From assembly GCF_019039255.1 (NCBI RefSeq), contig NZ_CP077062.1, positions 1,364,001 through 1,428,000 on the forward strand: a stretch of DNA of 64,000 nt, read 5' to 3'. Source of the stretch: Nocardioides panacis (lineage in GTDB: Bacteria > Actinomycetota > Actinomycetes > Propionibacteriales > Nocardioidaceae). This document shows, piece by piece, positions 53,760 to 62,108 of the stretch. The number at the start of each line of letters is the position of its first letter. The first letter of the stretch is position 1. Both the position numbers and the translations under genes were made by a program. The notes beneath the pieces were generated by a model. That model was not told the DNA's origin, searched no databases, and saw nothing but the letters and a program-made list of their open reading frames with translations.

Positions 53760-53777
53760 ACACTACGTGGGCATACT
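53760..53777. promoter_or_regulatory. Divergent leaderless-type promoters (lactone oxidase / MpaB)
   Basis: TAGTGT on the minus strand (53765-53760) ends 8 nt before ATG 53752, and CATACT on the plus strand (53772-53777) ends 7 nt before GTG 53784. The two share only 31 bases, so -35 elements overlap the opposite promoter. Confidence 0.4.
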
Positions 53778-53783
53778 CGGGAC

Positions 53784-54662
53784 GTGCCCACGAATCCCGT
53801 CACGACCGCGCTCGGAGACCTCCGCACCAGCCTCGGCGAGAAGCTCTTCGCCCGGGTCGCCGGCCCCGAGGGACCCCGCCGCCGGGACCGCATCCACGGG
53901 GCCGTGGGCCCCCGCTGGTTCGAGGAGGACGCCCGGATCCGCCAGGTGCACGGCGACGCGTCGATGTTCGTCGGCGGCATCCGCGCGCTGCTGCTGCAGT
54001 CGCTGCACCCGCTGGCGATGGCCGGCGTGATGGACCACTCCGGCTTCGAGGGCGACCCGTGGGGACGGCTCCAGCGGACGTCGTACTTCCTGGCCGTGAC
54101 GACGTTCGGCACCGCGGCGGACGCCGAGAAGATGGTGGCCGCGGTCCGGTCGGTGCACGAGCGGGTCGTCGGCACCGCGCCGGACGGCCGGGCCTACGCC
54201 GCGTCCGACCCGCACCTGCTGCGCTGGGTGCACGTCGCGGAGATCGACAGCTTCCTGGCCGCGCACCAGCGCTACGGCAAGGACCCGCTCGACGCCGAGG
54301 GCCGCGACGCCTACGTGGCGGACGCGGCCCGGGTCGCCGAGGCGATCGGCGTGACCGACCCGCCCCGGTGCGAGGCCGAGCTCCGCCAGCAGCTGCGGGA
54401 CTTCCGGCCCGAGCTGACCGGCACGCCCGCGGCCCGGCAGACCGCCCGGTTCCTGCTGCTGAACCCGCCGCTGCCGCTCCCCGCGCGCGTCCCGTACGGC
54501 GGCCTGGCGGCCGCCGCGGTCGGCCTGATGCCGGTCTGGGCGCGGCGCGAGCTGCTTCTGCCCTACCTGCCGGTCACCGAGCGGCTGCTGGTCCGCACCA
54601 CCGGCTCGGCGCTCACGAAGACGATCCGGTGGGCGATGGTCGCACCGCGGCCGTCCGTGTGA
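53784..54662 (+). CDS. MpaB/DUF2236 oxygenase family protein
   Basis: A 292-residue alpha-helical protein of the DUF2236 family, related to the latex-clearing rubber oxygenase Lcp and fungal MpaB. The haem-associated region includes LLLQSLHPLAMAGVMDHSGF near residues 70-90, with the histidine expected to coordinate haem, and RTSYFLAVTTFG near 98-110; the arginine-rich HLLRWVHVAEIDSF segment near 140-155 is also conserved. It has no signal peptide and is short of rubber-oxygenase features, so the substrate is unknown. GTG 53784 is preceded by a CATACT hexamer. Its end overlaps the convergent MFS gene by 50 bases. Confidence 0.85.
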   Translation: MPTNPVTTALGDLRTSLGEKLFARVAGPEGPRRRDRIHGAVGPRWFEEDARIRQVHGDASMFVGGIRALLLQSLHPLAMAGVMDHSGFEGDPWGRLQRTSYFLAVTTFGTAADAEKMVAAVRSVHERVVGTAPDGRAYAASDPHLLRWVHVAEIDSFLAAHQRYGKDPLDAEGRDAYVADAARVAEAIGVTDPPRCEAELRQQLRDFRPELTGTPAARQTARFLLLNPPLPLPARVPYGGLAAAAVGLMPVWARRELLLPYLPVTERLLVRTTGSALTKTIRWAMVAPRPSV

Positions 54663-55815
54663 GCACGGCCAGCCCCGCCCCGAGCAGACCGGCAGCGGCC
54701 GTCACCCAGTAGCTCGCGGACGCGCCGGACGCGTCCACGACCAGGCCGACGAGCGCCGCACCGGGGGCGAGCCCGGCGGCCAGCCCGGTCGTGAACAGCG
54801 CGATGCCCTCGGTGAGCCGGCCGGACGGAACGGACTCCTCGATCCAGGCGAAGCCGGCGATCAGGGTGGGCGAGATCGCGAAGCCGGACAGGAACAGGAA
54901 GAGCGCGAGCGGCACGAAGGCGTCCACGAACGGCAGCGGCAGCATCACCAGGCCGAGCGCGACCATCCCCCAGCGGAACCGGGACGCGTTCGACGCGGTC
55001 AGGTGCAGCGCACCGGTGACCAGGCCGGACAGCAGGCTGCCGAGCGCCCAGACCGCCAGCATCAGGCCGGACAGCGGCTTGGAGCCGAGCTCGTCGGAGA
55101 GCGCCACGGTCGCGACCTCGGCGCCGCCGAGCAGGGCGCCCATCGCGAACGCGCAGGCGATCAGGGGGGCCAGCACCGGCCACGGCATCGGTCCGGCCGC
55201 GTGCCGGTGCACGCCTCCGGACGCCGGTGGCTCGGTGCGCCGCTGGCTGACCAGCACGGCGGTGCCGAGCACCGTCGCGACGATCGCGCTGGTCAGTCCG
55301 GCGAGCGGGTGCACGGTGGTCGCCAGCACGGTGACCAGCGCCGGCCCGAGGATGAACACCGTCTCGTCCACGACCGCCTCGAAGGCGAACGCGGTGTGCA
55401 GGCCGGCCTTGTCCGGCACCAGGTGCGACCAGCGGGCCCGGATGCAGGACCCGATCTGCGGCATCGCGGCCCCGGACAGCGCGGCGCACAGGTGCGGCCA
55501 CGGGGCCCGGACGTCGAGCTCGACGGTGGTCATCAGCCCGGTCATGCCCACCGCGAACGCCACGACGGCCGGCGGCAGCACCCGGCGCTGCCCGAACCGG
55601 TCGATCAGCCGGGCCTGCAGCACCGCGAACAGGGCGTTCGCGATGAGGTACGCCGCCGAGACGGTGCCGGCCAGCGAGTAGGAGCCGGTCCGGGTGGACA
55701 CGAGCAGGACGATCCCGAGGCTGACCATCGAGATCGGCAGCCGGGCGACGAGTCCGCTCATCGAGAAGACGAGGGCTCCCGGCAGTGCCAGCACCCGGCG
55801 GTAGGTCGTGAACAT
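54613..55815 (-). CDS. MFS transporter, 12-helix
   Basis: A 400-residue major facilitator protein with twelve predicted helices in two halves. Motif A is seen as ARLIDRFGQRRVLPPAV near residues 60-75, and the N-terminal helix is LVARLPISMVSLGIVLLV. The remaining sequence shows repeated Gly/Ala-rich helices (GFAISPTLIAGFAWIEE near 305). It resembles exporters of the drug/sugar group but the substrate is unknown. Its 3' end overlaps the MpaB gene by 50 bases. The start is ATG 55815, ten nt after a TAGGAT hexamer on the minus strand, giving a very short leader. Confidence 0.85.
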   Translation of the reverse strand: MFTTYRRVLALPGALVFSMSGLVARLPISMVSLGIVLLVSTRTGSYSLAGTVSAAYLIANALFAVLQARLIDRFGQRRVLPPAVVAFAVGMTGLMTTVELDVRAPWPHLCAALSGAAMPQIGSCIRARWSHLVPDKAGLHTAFAFEAVVDETVFILGPALVTVLATTVHPLAGLTSAIVATVLGTAVLVSQRRTEPPASGGVHRHAAGPMPWPVLAPLIACAFAMGALLGGAEVATVALSDELGSKPLSGLMLAVWALGSLLSGLVTGALHLTASNASRFRWGMVALGLVMLPLPFVDAFVPLALFLFLSGFAISPTLIAGFAWIEESVPSGRLTEGIALFTTGLAAGLAPGAALVGLVVDASGASASYWVTAAAGLLGAGLAVLTRTAAVRPSPTGSSS

Positions 55816-55825
55816 CAGGGGGCTG

Positions 55826-55844
55826 ATCCTAGGGTGCCTACGAT
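55826..55844. promoter_or_regulatory. Divergent promoter hexamers (MFS / hemH)
   Basis: TAGGAT on the minus strand (55831-55826) serves the MFS gene, and TACGAT on the plus strand (55839-55844) ends 7 nt before ATG 55851 of hemH. Their -35 regions would overlap in only 35 bases. Confidence 0.4.
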
Positions 55845-55850
55845 TGGCCC

Positions 55851-56939
55851 ATGCCCCTCGACACCGCTCCGTACGACGCGCTGCTGCTGGTCTCCTTCGG
55901 TGGGCCGGAGAAGCCCGACGACGTGCTGCCCTTCCTGGAGAACGTGACACGGGGTCGTGGCATCCCGCGCGAGCGGCTCGTCGAGGTCGGCGAGCACTAC
56001 TACGGGTTCGGCGGCCGCAGCCCGATCAACGACCAGAACCGGGCGTTCATCTCCGCGGTGGAGGAGGACTTCCGGTCCACCGGGGTCGACCTGCCCGTCT
56101 ACTGGGGCAACCGCAACTGGGACCCCTACCTCGCCGACACGCTGCAGCGCATGAAGGACGACGGCATCAAGCGGGCCGCCTGCCTGGTGACGAGCGCCTA
56201 CTCGTCGTACTCCGGGTGCCGGCAGTACCGCGAGAACCTCGCCGAGGCGGTCGCGACCGTGGGCGAGGGCGCTCCCGAGCTCGACCGGCTCCGGCACTAC
56301 TTCAACCACCCGGGCTTCGTGGAGCCGATGGTCGACGCGACGCTCTCCGCGCTGGCCGGGCTCGGCGACGCCGCCCGTCGCGACGCGCACGTCCTGTTCG
56401 TCACGCACTCGATCCCCGAGTCGATGAACGACACCGCCGGGCCCGAGGGTGGCGCGTACGTCGCCCAGCACCGCGCCGTGGTGGACGAGGTGGGGGAGCG
56501 GGTCCGCCAGGAGACCGGGCACCGCTACGCCACCGAGCTGGTGTTCTGCTCGCGCTCCGGGCCGCCGCACGTCCCGTGGCTCGAGCCGGACATCAACGAC
56601 CGGATCGAGGAGCTCGCCCGGCAGGGCGTCGGCGGGGTGGTGGTCGTCCCGATCGGCTTCGTCTCGGACCACATGGAGGTCATCTACGACCTCGACACCG
56701 AGGCGCAGGCGACCGCCGAGAAGGCCGGCGTCGAGTTCGCCCGGGCGGCCACGGCGGGCGTCGACCCGCGCTTCGTGGCGATGGTCCGGGACCTGCTGCT
56801 CGAGCGCGCGGCCGTCGAGCGCGGCGAGGAGGTGCGTCGCGAGAGCGTCGGCGCGCTCGCCCCGTCGTGGGACCGGTGCCCCGTGGGCTGCTGCCCGAAC
56901 CAGCGCGGCGACAAGCCTGCCCTGTGCGGGCAGGCCTGA
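55851..56939 (+). CDS. hemH: Ferrochelatase (coproporphyrin type, with iron-sulphur motif)
   Basis: A 362-residue haem-pathway enzyme that inserts Fe(II) into the porphyrin; in actinobacteria the substrate is coproporphyrin III. The opening [19 protein letters not shown], the catalytic histidine strand [12 protein letters not shown] near 182-193 and [16 protein letters not shown] near 260-275 are diagnostic. A C-terminal CPVGCCPN motif plus a last cysteine (LCGQA) matches the [2Fe-2S] cluster of actinobacterial ferrochelatases. The length is normal. ATG 55851 lies 7 nt after TACGAT. An inositol monophosphatase begins two bases after its stop region and is likely cotranscribed. Confidence 0.95.
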   Translation: MPLDTAPYDALLLVSFGGPEKPDDVLPFLENVTRGRGIPRERLVEVGEHYYGFGGRSPINDQNRAFISAVEEDFRSTGVDLPVYWGNRNWDPYLADTLQRMKDDGIKRAACLVTSAYSSYSGCRQYRENLAEAVATVGEGAPELDRLRHYFNHPGFVEPMVDATLSALAGLGDAARRDAHVLFVTHSIPESMNDTAGPEGGAYVAQHRAVVDEVGERVRQETGHRYATELVFCSRSGPPHVPWLEPDINDRIEELARQGVGGVVVVPIGFVSDHMEVIYDLDTEAQATAEKAGVEFARAATAGVDPRFVAMVRDLLLERAAVERGEEVRRESVGALAPSWDRCPVGCCPNQRGDKPALCGQA

Positions 56940-56940
56940 C

Positions 56941-57756
56941 ATGCCGGACACGGACTACGACGACCTGCTCGAGCTCGCGGTCGCGGTCGCCGTCGAGACC
57001 GCCGAGATGGTCCGCGCCCGACGCCGCGAGGGCGTCGAGGTGGCGGCCACCAAGTCCAGCCCCGTCGACATCGTCACCGAGATGGACCGGGCGGCCGAGG
57101 AGCTGATCTTCGCCCGGCTGATGGGCGCCCGCCCCGCGGACGGGTTCCTCGGCGAGGAGGGCGCCAGCGCCGAGTCGACCAGCGGCGTCACCTGGATCGT
57201 CGACCCGATCGACGGCACGGTGAACTTCCTCTACGGCATCCCGCACTACTCGGTCTCCATCGCCGCGGCGCTCGACGGGGTCCCGGTGGTCGGGGTGGTG
57301 GTCAACGTCGAGAGCGGCGAGCGGTTCACCGCGACCAGGGGCGGCGGCTCCTACCAGGACGGCGTCCGCCTCGACGTCGGACGGGGGCCGTCCCCCGAGC
57401 TCGCGCAGCGGCTGGTCGGCACCGGCTTCAACTACGTCGCCGACGTCAAGATCAAGCAGACGGTGGCGGTCTCGGCGCTGCTCCACGAGGTCCGCGACGT
57501 ACGACGGATGGGCTCGGCCGCCCTGGACCTGTGCTCGGTGGCCTGCGGACGGGTCGACGCCTACGTCGAGGAGGGTCTCAACGTGTGGGACATGGCGGCG
57601 GGTGGACTGGTCGCCACCGAGGCCGGCGCCCGGCTCGAGGAGCACCCCGGCGTGGGCGGCAACCCGTGCTTCGTGAGCGCCCCGGCGCACGGCTTCGAAG
57701 AGTTCCTCGACCTCGTGAAACGCGCCGGTTTCCTCGCTCCCGGCGACCGGGGCTGA
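56941..57756 (+). CDS. Inositol monophosphatase family protein (SuhB/ImpA-like)
   Basis: A 271-residue magnesium-dependent phosphatase. Metal-binding motifs are complete: EMDRAAEELIF near residues 47-57, EEGAS near 75, IVDPIDGTVNFLYGIP near 87-100, with the Asp-Pro-x-Asp-Gly-Thr box, and NVWDMAAGGLVATEAGA near 218-234. It would dephosphorylate inositol 1-phosphate or a related sugar phosphate, a step toward phosphatidylinositol and mycothiol in actinobacteria. ATG 56941 starts one base after hemH stops. It is followed by a 218-base gap before the DUF4193 gene. Confidence 0.92.
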   Translation: MPDTDYDDLLELAVAVAVETAEMVRARRREGVEVAATKSSPVDIVTEMDRAAEELIFARLMGARPADGFLGEEGASAESTSGVTWIVDPIDGTVNFLYGIPHYSVSIAAALDGVPVVGVVVNVESGERFTATRGGGSYQDGVRLDVGRGPSPELAQRLVGTGFNYVADVKIKQTVAVSALLHEVRDVRRMGSAALDLCSVACGRVDAYVEEGLNVWDMAAGGLVATEAGARLEEHPGVGGNPCFVSAPAHGFEEFLDLVKRAGFLAPGDRG

Positions 57757-57866
57757 GCCGGGAATAGCGGGGGCACCCGGCCCGTTGACCACCCTGCGCG
57801 GCGCATGGGTGCCGCGTCCGGGAGGGCCGCCGGCTGTGACTCCGGCGACATCATCCGGAACGGCCG

Positions 57867-57895
57867 TGCACAGCGGGCTTCCGATGGTGCACAAT
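57867..57895 (+). promoter_or_regulatory. Candidate promoter of the DUF4193 gene
   Basis: TGCACA (57867-57872) and CACAAT (57890-57895) are spaced by 17 bases, with GTGCAC repeated at both boxes. This lies 80 bases before ATG 57975. The -35 is weak. Elsewhere in the 218-base gap I see nothing else. Confidence 0.3.
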
Positions 57896-57974
57896 CCGCC
57901 TCGCGCACACATGACACGACCACCGGCCCACGAGCACACACTCGGGCGACACAGGGGGGGCAGGAGAACGCACC

Positions 57975-58265
57975 ATGGCAACTGACTACGACGCTCCTCG
58001 CAAGAACGAGGAAGACCAGAACGAAGAGAGCCTCGAAGAGCTCAAGGCCCGACGGCACGACAAGAACTCCGGCAAGGTCGACGAGGACGAGGCCGAGGCG
58101 GCCGAGTCGTTCGAGCTCCCGGGAGCCGACCTCTCGCACGAGGAGCTCGCGGTCGAGGTCCGGCCGCGGCAGGACGACGAGTTCACCTGCATGAGCTGCT
58201 TCCTCGTGCACCACCGCAGCCAGCTCGCAGACCCCAAGAAGCTGATCTGCCGGGACTGCGCCTGA
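57975..58265 (+). CDS. DUF4193 family protein with C-terminal zinc ribbon
   Basis: A 96-residue, strongly acidic protein. The first 70 residues are a charged, mostly disordered region with Lys/Asp/Glu clusters (EESLEELKARRHDKNSGK). The C-terminus is a zinc ribbon: TCMSCFLVHHRSQLADPKKL followed by ICRDC, giving CxxC and CxxC pairs. This is the actinobacterial DUF4193 family, present next to dut and DUF3093 genes; its function is unknown, but the layout is like small transcription- or ribosome-associated zinc proteins. A GCAGGAGAA site precedes ATG 57975. A terminator hairpin follows. Confidence 0.9.
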   Translation: MATDYDAPRKNEEDQNEESLEELKARRHDKNSGKVDEDEAEAAESFELPGADLSHEELAVEVRPRQDDEFTCMSCFLVHHRSQLADPKKLICRDCA

Positions 58266-58285
58266 GCGCACCCCAGACGACGAAA

Positions 58286-58313
58286 GGCCGGGACCCCTCG
58301 CGGGATCCCGGCC
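58286..58313 (+). terminator. Terminator hairpin after DUF4193
   Basis: GGCCGGGA (58286-58293) pairs perfectly with TCCCGGCC (58306-58313), and CCC/GGG extends the stem inward. It is 20 bases after the stop and also lies between convergent genes, so it may serve both. Confidence 0.7.
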
Positions 58314-58338
58314 TCGGTCGTTCCTGCCCCGGCCCGTG

Positions 58339-58626
58339 TCAGACCGAGACGTCCTCCAGGTTCGCGGGGAGGTGCCCGGTGGAGCGCCGGTAGTAGGAGG
58401 CCGCCTTGCGGGTGGCCAGCATCCGGGCGAGCCCCACCGCGACGCCGCTGGCCACGGCCCAGGTGGCCGCCTCGGCCATCGACACGTCGGGGTGCTCGGG
58501 GTTGCTCGGCGGCTCCTTGCCCGTCGAGAGCTTCCACGTCGCGGTCATCGCCTTCCGGGCGACCATGGTGGCCCCCACGGTCGCGGCGAGGCCGAACAGC
58601 GTCCAGACCTTCGAGCCCGAAGCCAT
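58339..58626 (-). CDS. DUF4235 family membrane protein
   Basis: A 95-residue protein with two probable membrane segments: LFGLAATVGATMVARKAM near 8-25 and AATWAVASGVAVGLARMLA near 53-71. It matches the DUF4235 pattern of two helices separated by a Lys/Pro-rich hydrophilic loop (TATWKLSTGKEPPSNPEHP) and ends in a tyrosine pair (KAASYYRRST). Its function is unknown. An AAGGAG site 6 nt upstream supports ATG 58626 over the ATG at 58641. It converges on DUF4193 across a terminator and lies about 70 bases from the DUF3093 gene. Confidence 0.85.
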   Translation of the reverse strand: MASGSKVWTLFGLAATVGATMVARKAMTATWKLSTGKEPPSNPEHPDVSMAEAATWAVASGVAVGLARMLATRKAASYYRRSTGHLPANLEDVSV

Positions 58627-58699
58627 CTGTGTCTCCTTCATAGGTTCCGACCAGTCTGCCGGTCGTCGTCGTGGCACCCGTACCCACCGAGCGCGTGGT

Positions 58700-59149
58700 C
58701 TACCCCGCTGCGCGCGTCGCGTCCGTGAGCGCGGCCGCGAGCCGGGTGGGGCGCCGGGTGCTCACCAGCCAGTACGGCGTGGGGTCGGCCGGGTCCACGA
58801 TCGCGATCCGGACCGCGCGGCGCAGGTAGGGCCGCAGCAGCAGGTAGGCCCGGGCGTCCGCGTCCCGCCCGGCGAGCCGGTGGGTCGCGTCGGCGTCCAG
58901 CGCCTCGACCGCCCCGACGTGCTCGACGGAGATCCGGGCCCGCCCCGCGGTCAGCATCCCGTCGCGCACGGTGACCCGGGCCTTGCCGTAGCTCCAGAAG
59001 CCGCCCAGCAGGGCCGCCGACAGGACCGCCGTACCGGACAGCGCGACCCAGGCGGGGGTGGCGACCAGGAACGCCAGCAGCATCGAGGCCAGGAACATCG
59101 TGGCGAGCGCCCACCACCGCAACGGGACGCCGAGCCGCTCGTCATACAC
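58700..59149 (-). CDS. DUF3093 family membrane protein
   Basis: A 149-residue protein of the DUF3093 family, function unknown. YDERLGVPLRWW near the start, then two adjacent membrane helices (ALATMFLASMLLAFLVATPAWVAL and SAALLGGF), and a C-terminal beta-rich domain with GRARISVEHVGAVEAL and RPYLRRAVRIAIVDP. The protein is divergent from dut, a pair conserved in actinobacteria. I choose GTG 59149, since a CAGGAT hexamer at 59161-59156 ends 7 nt before it; GTG 59155 is an alternative. Confidence 0.88.
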   Translation of the reverse strand: MYDERLGVPLRWWALATMFLASMLLAFLVATPAWVALSGTAVLSAALLGGFWSYGKARVTVRDGMLTAGRARISVEHVGAVEALDADATHRLAGRDADARAYLLLRPYLRRAVRIAIVDPADPTPYWLVSTRRPTRLAAALTDATRAAG

Positions 59150-59155
59150 GCGCAC

Positions 59156-59161
59156 ATCCTG
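59156..59161 (-). promoter_or_regulatory. Candidate -10 hexamer of the DUF3093 gene
   Basis: CAGGAT on the minus strand ends 7 nt before GTG 59149; leaderless geometry. Confidence 0.35.
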
Positions 59162-59187
59162 GCACCAGGGGCACCAGCGGCGGTCGA

Positions 59188-59193
59188 TAGGGT
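59188..59193 (+). promoter_or_regulatory. Candidate -10 hexamer of dut
   Basis: TAGGGT ends 7 nt before ATG 59200; leaderless geometry, 27 bases from the divergent DUF3093 hexamer. Confidence 0.4.
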
Positions 59194-59199
59194 CGACGC

Positions 59200-59697
59200 A
59201 TGCCCGCACGGAGCACGGACGCACGCGTCGAGGTCCTGATCACCCGCACCGACCCGGACGTCCCGGTCCCGGCCTACGCGCACCCCGGTGACGCCGGCGC
59301 CGACCTGGTGACCACCGTCGACGTGCACCTCGAGCCGGGGGAGCGGGCGCTCGTGCCGACCGGCGTCGCGATCGCGCTCCCGGACGGGTACGTCGCCCTG
59401 GTGCACCCACGCTCCGGGCTGGCGGCCCGGTTCGGGATCTCGATCGTGAACGCCCCGGGCACCGTCGACGCCGGCTACCGCGGCGAGATCAAGGTGCTGC
59501 TGGTCAACCTGGACCCGCGGGAGGCCGTCGACCTGGCCCGGGGCGACCGGGTGGCCCAGCTGGTGGTGCAGCAGGTGGAGAAGGCGCGCTTCGTCGAGGT
59601 GGAGCGCCTCCCCGGCTCCGCACGCGGCGCGGGCGGGTACGGTTCGACCGGCGGTTTCTCGGAGACTCCGGCCGCCGCCACCGAGGAGCTGCACTGA
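59200..59697 (+). CDS. dut: dUTP diphosphatase
   Basis: A 165-residue trimeric dUTPase that hydrolyses dUTP to dUMP and keeps uracil out of DNA. All five family motifs are present in order: HPGDAGADL (28-36), [11 protein letters not shown] (70-80), [18 protein letters not shown] (84-101), [13 protein letters not shown] (113-125) and [11 protein letters not shown] (147-157). The catalytic aspartate is in GTVDAGY. The length matches the bacterial enzyme. Its stop overlaps the DUF3710 start by one base (TGATG). Confidence 0.96.
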   Translation: MPARSTDARVEVLITRTDPDVPVPAYAHPGDAGADLVTTVDVHLEPGERALVPTGVAIALPDGYVALVHPRSGLAARFGISIVNAPGTVDAGYRGEIKVLLVNLDPREAVDLARGDRVAQLVVQQVEKARFVEVERLPGSARGAGGYGSTGGFSETPAAATEELH

Positions 59698-60335
59698 TGT
59701 TCAAGCGCAAGAAGTCCGGCGAGACCCCGGCCGACGCGGCCGAGACGCCGGAGGAGACCCGCACCGGGCCCCGCGCGAACGGCCCCTGGGACGTCTCCGA
59801 GGTGACCGTCCCCGAGGACGACCCCGACCGGATCGACCTCGGCAGCCTGCTGCTCACCCCGCACCCCGGTCTCGACCTCCAGCTGCAGGTCGACGAGGCC
59901 TCGGGCCAGGTGGTCGCGGTGATCCTGGCCGGCGAGACCGGCGCCGCCGAGCTGCGCGCCTTCGCCGCCCCCCGCAACGGGGACATCTGGGACGACGTAC
60001 GCCGCCAGGTGGCCGGCGAGGTCGCCCGGATGGGCGGCACGGCGAGCGAGACCGAGGGCGCCTGGGGCACCGAGGTGGTGGTGAACCTCACCGTCGCCCG
60101 CGACGACGGCCAGCCCGTGCAGCAGACCTCCAAGGTCATCGGCATCCCCGGCCCGCGCTGGCTGCTCCGCGCCACCCTGTTCGGCCGTCCCGCGGTCGAG
60201 CACCAGGAGGACGGCGACGTCGAGGCCGCGCTCCGTGCCGTGGTCGTCGTGCGCGGCAGCACCCCGGTCCCGCCGGGTGACCCGCTGCCCCTGACGATGC
60301 CCCCGAACGCCCAGCGGATGGAACCTGGGGCGTGA
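59697..60335 (+). CDS. DUF3710 family protein
   Basis: A 212-residue protein of the DUF3710 family, function unknown. After a charged tail (KRKKSGETPADAAETPEET) the family begins with GPWDVSEVTVPEDDPDRI, then a strand-rich core with LQVDEASGQVVAVIL and FAAPRNGDIWDDVRRQV, and ends with the IPGPRWLLRATLFG motif near 166-180. No signal peptide. It overlaps dut by one base, so they are coupled. The OB-fold gene follows after 37 bases with its own candidate promoter. Confidence 0.9.
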   Translation: MFKRKKSGETPADAAETPEETRTGPRANGPWDVSEVTVPEDDPDRIDLGSLLLTPHPGLDLQLQVDEASGQVVAVILAGETGAAELRAFAAPRNGDIWDDVRRQVAGEVARMGGTASETEGAWGTEVVVNLTVARDDGQPVQQTSKVIGIPGPRWLLRATLFGRPAVEHQEDGDVEAALRAVVVVRGSTPVPPGDPLPLTMPPNAQRMEPGA

Positions 60336-60360
60336 CCGTCCGGGTTCTACCGGACGCGGT

Positions 60361-60366
60361 TACATT
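60361..60366 (+). promoter_or_regulatory. Candidate -10 hexamer of the OB-fold gene
   Basis: TACATT ends 7 nt before ATG 60373 and is the best -10 match in the neighbourhood. Leaderless geometry. Confidence 0.4.
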
Positions 60367-60372
60367 GGAGAC

Positions 60373-60735
60373 ATGGGAGAAGTGACGGGTCGCCTGCGCA
60401 AGAGCCTGAGCAAGTGGGCCAGCAGTGCCGACATGGAGGCGCGTGAGCTCAAGGAGGGCGCGGTCAAGGCGGGCTGCTGCCCGATCGCGGACGCGAGCGA
60501 CCGCCAGCGCGTGGAGCTGCAGGGCAGCCTCCGCACGGTGACCCTCCGCCCGCGCGGCGGGGTCCCGGCGCTGGAGGCCGAGCTGTACGACGGGTCCGCG
60601 CTGATCACGCTGGTCTGGCTGGGCCGTCGACGGATCGCCGGCATCGAGCCCGGACGGCAGATCAAGGTGATCGGCCGGATCGGCGTGCAGGACAAGCTGC
60701 GGGTGATGTTCAACCCCCGCTACGAGCTGCGGTGA
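60373..60735 (+). CDS. OB-fold nucleic acid-binding protein
   Basis: A 120-residue single-domain protein. Residues about 45-118 form an OB-fold: RVELQGSLRTVTLRPRGG, ALEAELYDGSALITLVWLG, and GRQIKVIGRIGVQDKLRVMF match the strands of the tRNA/RecG-type OB-fold. The N-terminal part is a helix with an Arg/Lys cluster (GRLRKSLSKWASS) and a GCCPIADA turn. Such proteins sit beside dut and DUF3159 in actinobacteria and have no assigned role, though nucleic acid binding is likely. The GTGA overlap couples it to the DUF3159 gene. Confidence 0.85.
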   Translation: MGEVTGRLRKSLSKWASSADMEARELKEGAVKAGCCPIADASDRQRVELQGSLRTVTLRPRGGVPALEAELYDGSALITLVWLGRRRIAGIEPGRQIKVIGRIGVQDKLRVMFNPRYELR

Positions 60736-61439
60736 CCGAGACCCGGACCCCGGTCGGGGCCGCGACCGTCGAGCAGGTCGTCCGCGCCCAGCTGTCCAAG
60801 GCGCTCGGGGGACGGCGCGGCATGCTCGAAGCCGCCGTACCCACGCTGGCGTTCACCGTCCTGTTCGTCTCCACCAAGGACCTCCGGCTCGCCGTCGCCG
60901 TCAGCGTCGCGGTCGCGGTCGCCCTGCTGGTCGTGCGGCTGCTGCACCGCTCGACCGTCCAGTTCGTGCTGAACAGCCTGGTCGGGATCGGCATCGGCGC
61001 GCTGTTCGCCTGGCGGGCCGCGAAGGGCGGCGGCGACGCCAACGACCAGGCGCTCGCCTACTTCCTGCCCGGGATGATCTACAACGCCGGCTACGCGGTG
61101 CTGATGGTGACCAGCACGCTCGTGCGCTGGCCGCTGGTCGGCTTCATGGTCGGCAGCGTCGCCGGCGACCCCACCGAGTGGCACCGCGACTCCCAGGTGG
61201 TCCGGCTGTGCCGGAACCTCACCCTGATGCTGGCGCTGCCGTGCGTGGTGCGGGTGCTCGTCCAGCTGCCGCTCTACCTCGCCGGCAAGGCCGCCGAGGA
61301 CGCCGGACCGATGGTGGCGGCGCTCGGGGTCAGCAAGATCGCGATGGGCTGGCCGCTGCAGATCGCCGCGCTGGCCGGGATGGCCTGGCTGCTGGCCCGC
61401 AACGCCACGCCCGTCGAGCCGGAGCCCGAGACCGCCTGA
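60732..61439 (+). CDS. DUF3159 family membrane protein
   Basis: A 235-residue integral membrane protein with about five or six helices: around 35-50, 55-72, 78-95, 110-130, 165-185 and 200-225. The N-terminal TVEQVVRAQLSKALGGRRGMLEAAVP is the family's signature, and RWPLVGFMVGSVAGDPTEWHRD near 135-155 a second one. The function is unknown. GTG 60732 overlaps the OB-fold stop (GTGA). It converges on the TrkA gene pair, with stops adjacent at 61439 and 61440. Confidence 0.88.
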   Translation: MTETRTPVGAATVEQVVRAQLSKALGGRRGMLEAAVPTLAFTVLFVSTKDLRLAVAVSVAVAVALLVVRLLHRSTVQFVLNSLVGIGIGALFAWRAAKGGGDANDQALAYFLPGMIYNAGYAVLMVTSTLVRWPLVGFMVGSVAGDPTEWHRDSQVVRLCRNLTLMLALPCVVRVLVQLPLYLAGKAAEDAGPMVAALGVSKIAMGWPLQIAALAGMAWLLARNATPVEPEPETA

Positions 61440-62108
61440 CTACTCGCCCGTGCTGGGGGAGAGCAGGTCCTGCAGCTCGGACTCGCCCTCCGGCGAGCTC
61501 ACGAACAGCAGCTCGTCGCCGGACTCGATGGGCTGCTCGCCCGCCGGGGTGTAGACCTGTCCGTCGCGCAGGATCGTGACCAGCGAGGTGTTCTCCGGCC
61601 ACGGGATCAGCCCGACCGGCTTGCCGACGTACGGGGAGTCCTCCGGCAGCGTCATCTCGACGAGGTTGGCGTTGCCCTGGCGGAACGTGAAGAGCCGGAC
61701 GATGTCACCGATGGTGACCGCCTCCTCCACCAGCGCGGACATGATCCGCGGGGTCGAGACGTTCACGTCGACACCCCAGGCCTCGCTGAACAGCCACTCG
61801 TTGTTGGGGTGGTTCACCCGGGCGACGGTGCGCGGCACCGCGAACTCGGTCTTCGCGAGCAGCGAGGTGACCAGGTTGACCTTGTCGTCCCCGGTCGCCG
61901 CGATCACCACGTCGCACGCCTCGAGCCGGGCCTCCTCCAGGGAGGACAGCTCGCAGGAGTCGGCCAGCAGCCACTCGGCGTCCGGGACGCGCTCGGGCTT
62001 GAGGGCGGCCGGGTCCTTGTCGATGAGCAGCACCCGGTGGCCGTTGCCGATCAGCTCCCGGGCCACCGAGCGGCCGACGGCACCCGCTCCTGCGATGGCG
62101 ACGCGCAT
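61440..62108 (-). CDS. TrkA-type potassium regulator, RCK (CeoB-like)
   Basis: A 222-residue two-domain protein: an RCK_N Rossmann domain (VAIAGAGAVGRSVARELIGN at residues 3-22, then VLLIDKDPAALKPERV near 27-42, which binds NAD(H) or ATP) and an RCK_C domain (about 140-220, with LVEMTLPEDSPYVGKPVG and SGDELLFVSS). It gates a potassium transporter in response to nucleotides. Its ATG at 62108 shares one base with the preceding RCK gene's stop (TGATG), so the two are translationally coupled and may form a heteromer like mycobacterial CeoB/CeoC. Confidence 0.9.
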   Translation of the reverse strand: MRVAIAGAGAVGRSVARELIGNGHRVLLIDKDPAALKPERVPDAEWLLADSCELSSLEEARLEACDVVIAATGDDKVNLVTSLLAKTEFAVPRTVARVNHPNNEWLFSEAWGVDVNVSTPRIMSALVEEAVTIGDIVRLFTFRQGNANLVEMTLPEDSPYVGKPVGLIPWPENTSLVTILRDGQVYTPAGEQPIESGDELLFVSSPEGESELQDLLSPSTGE

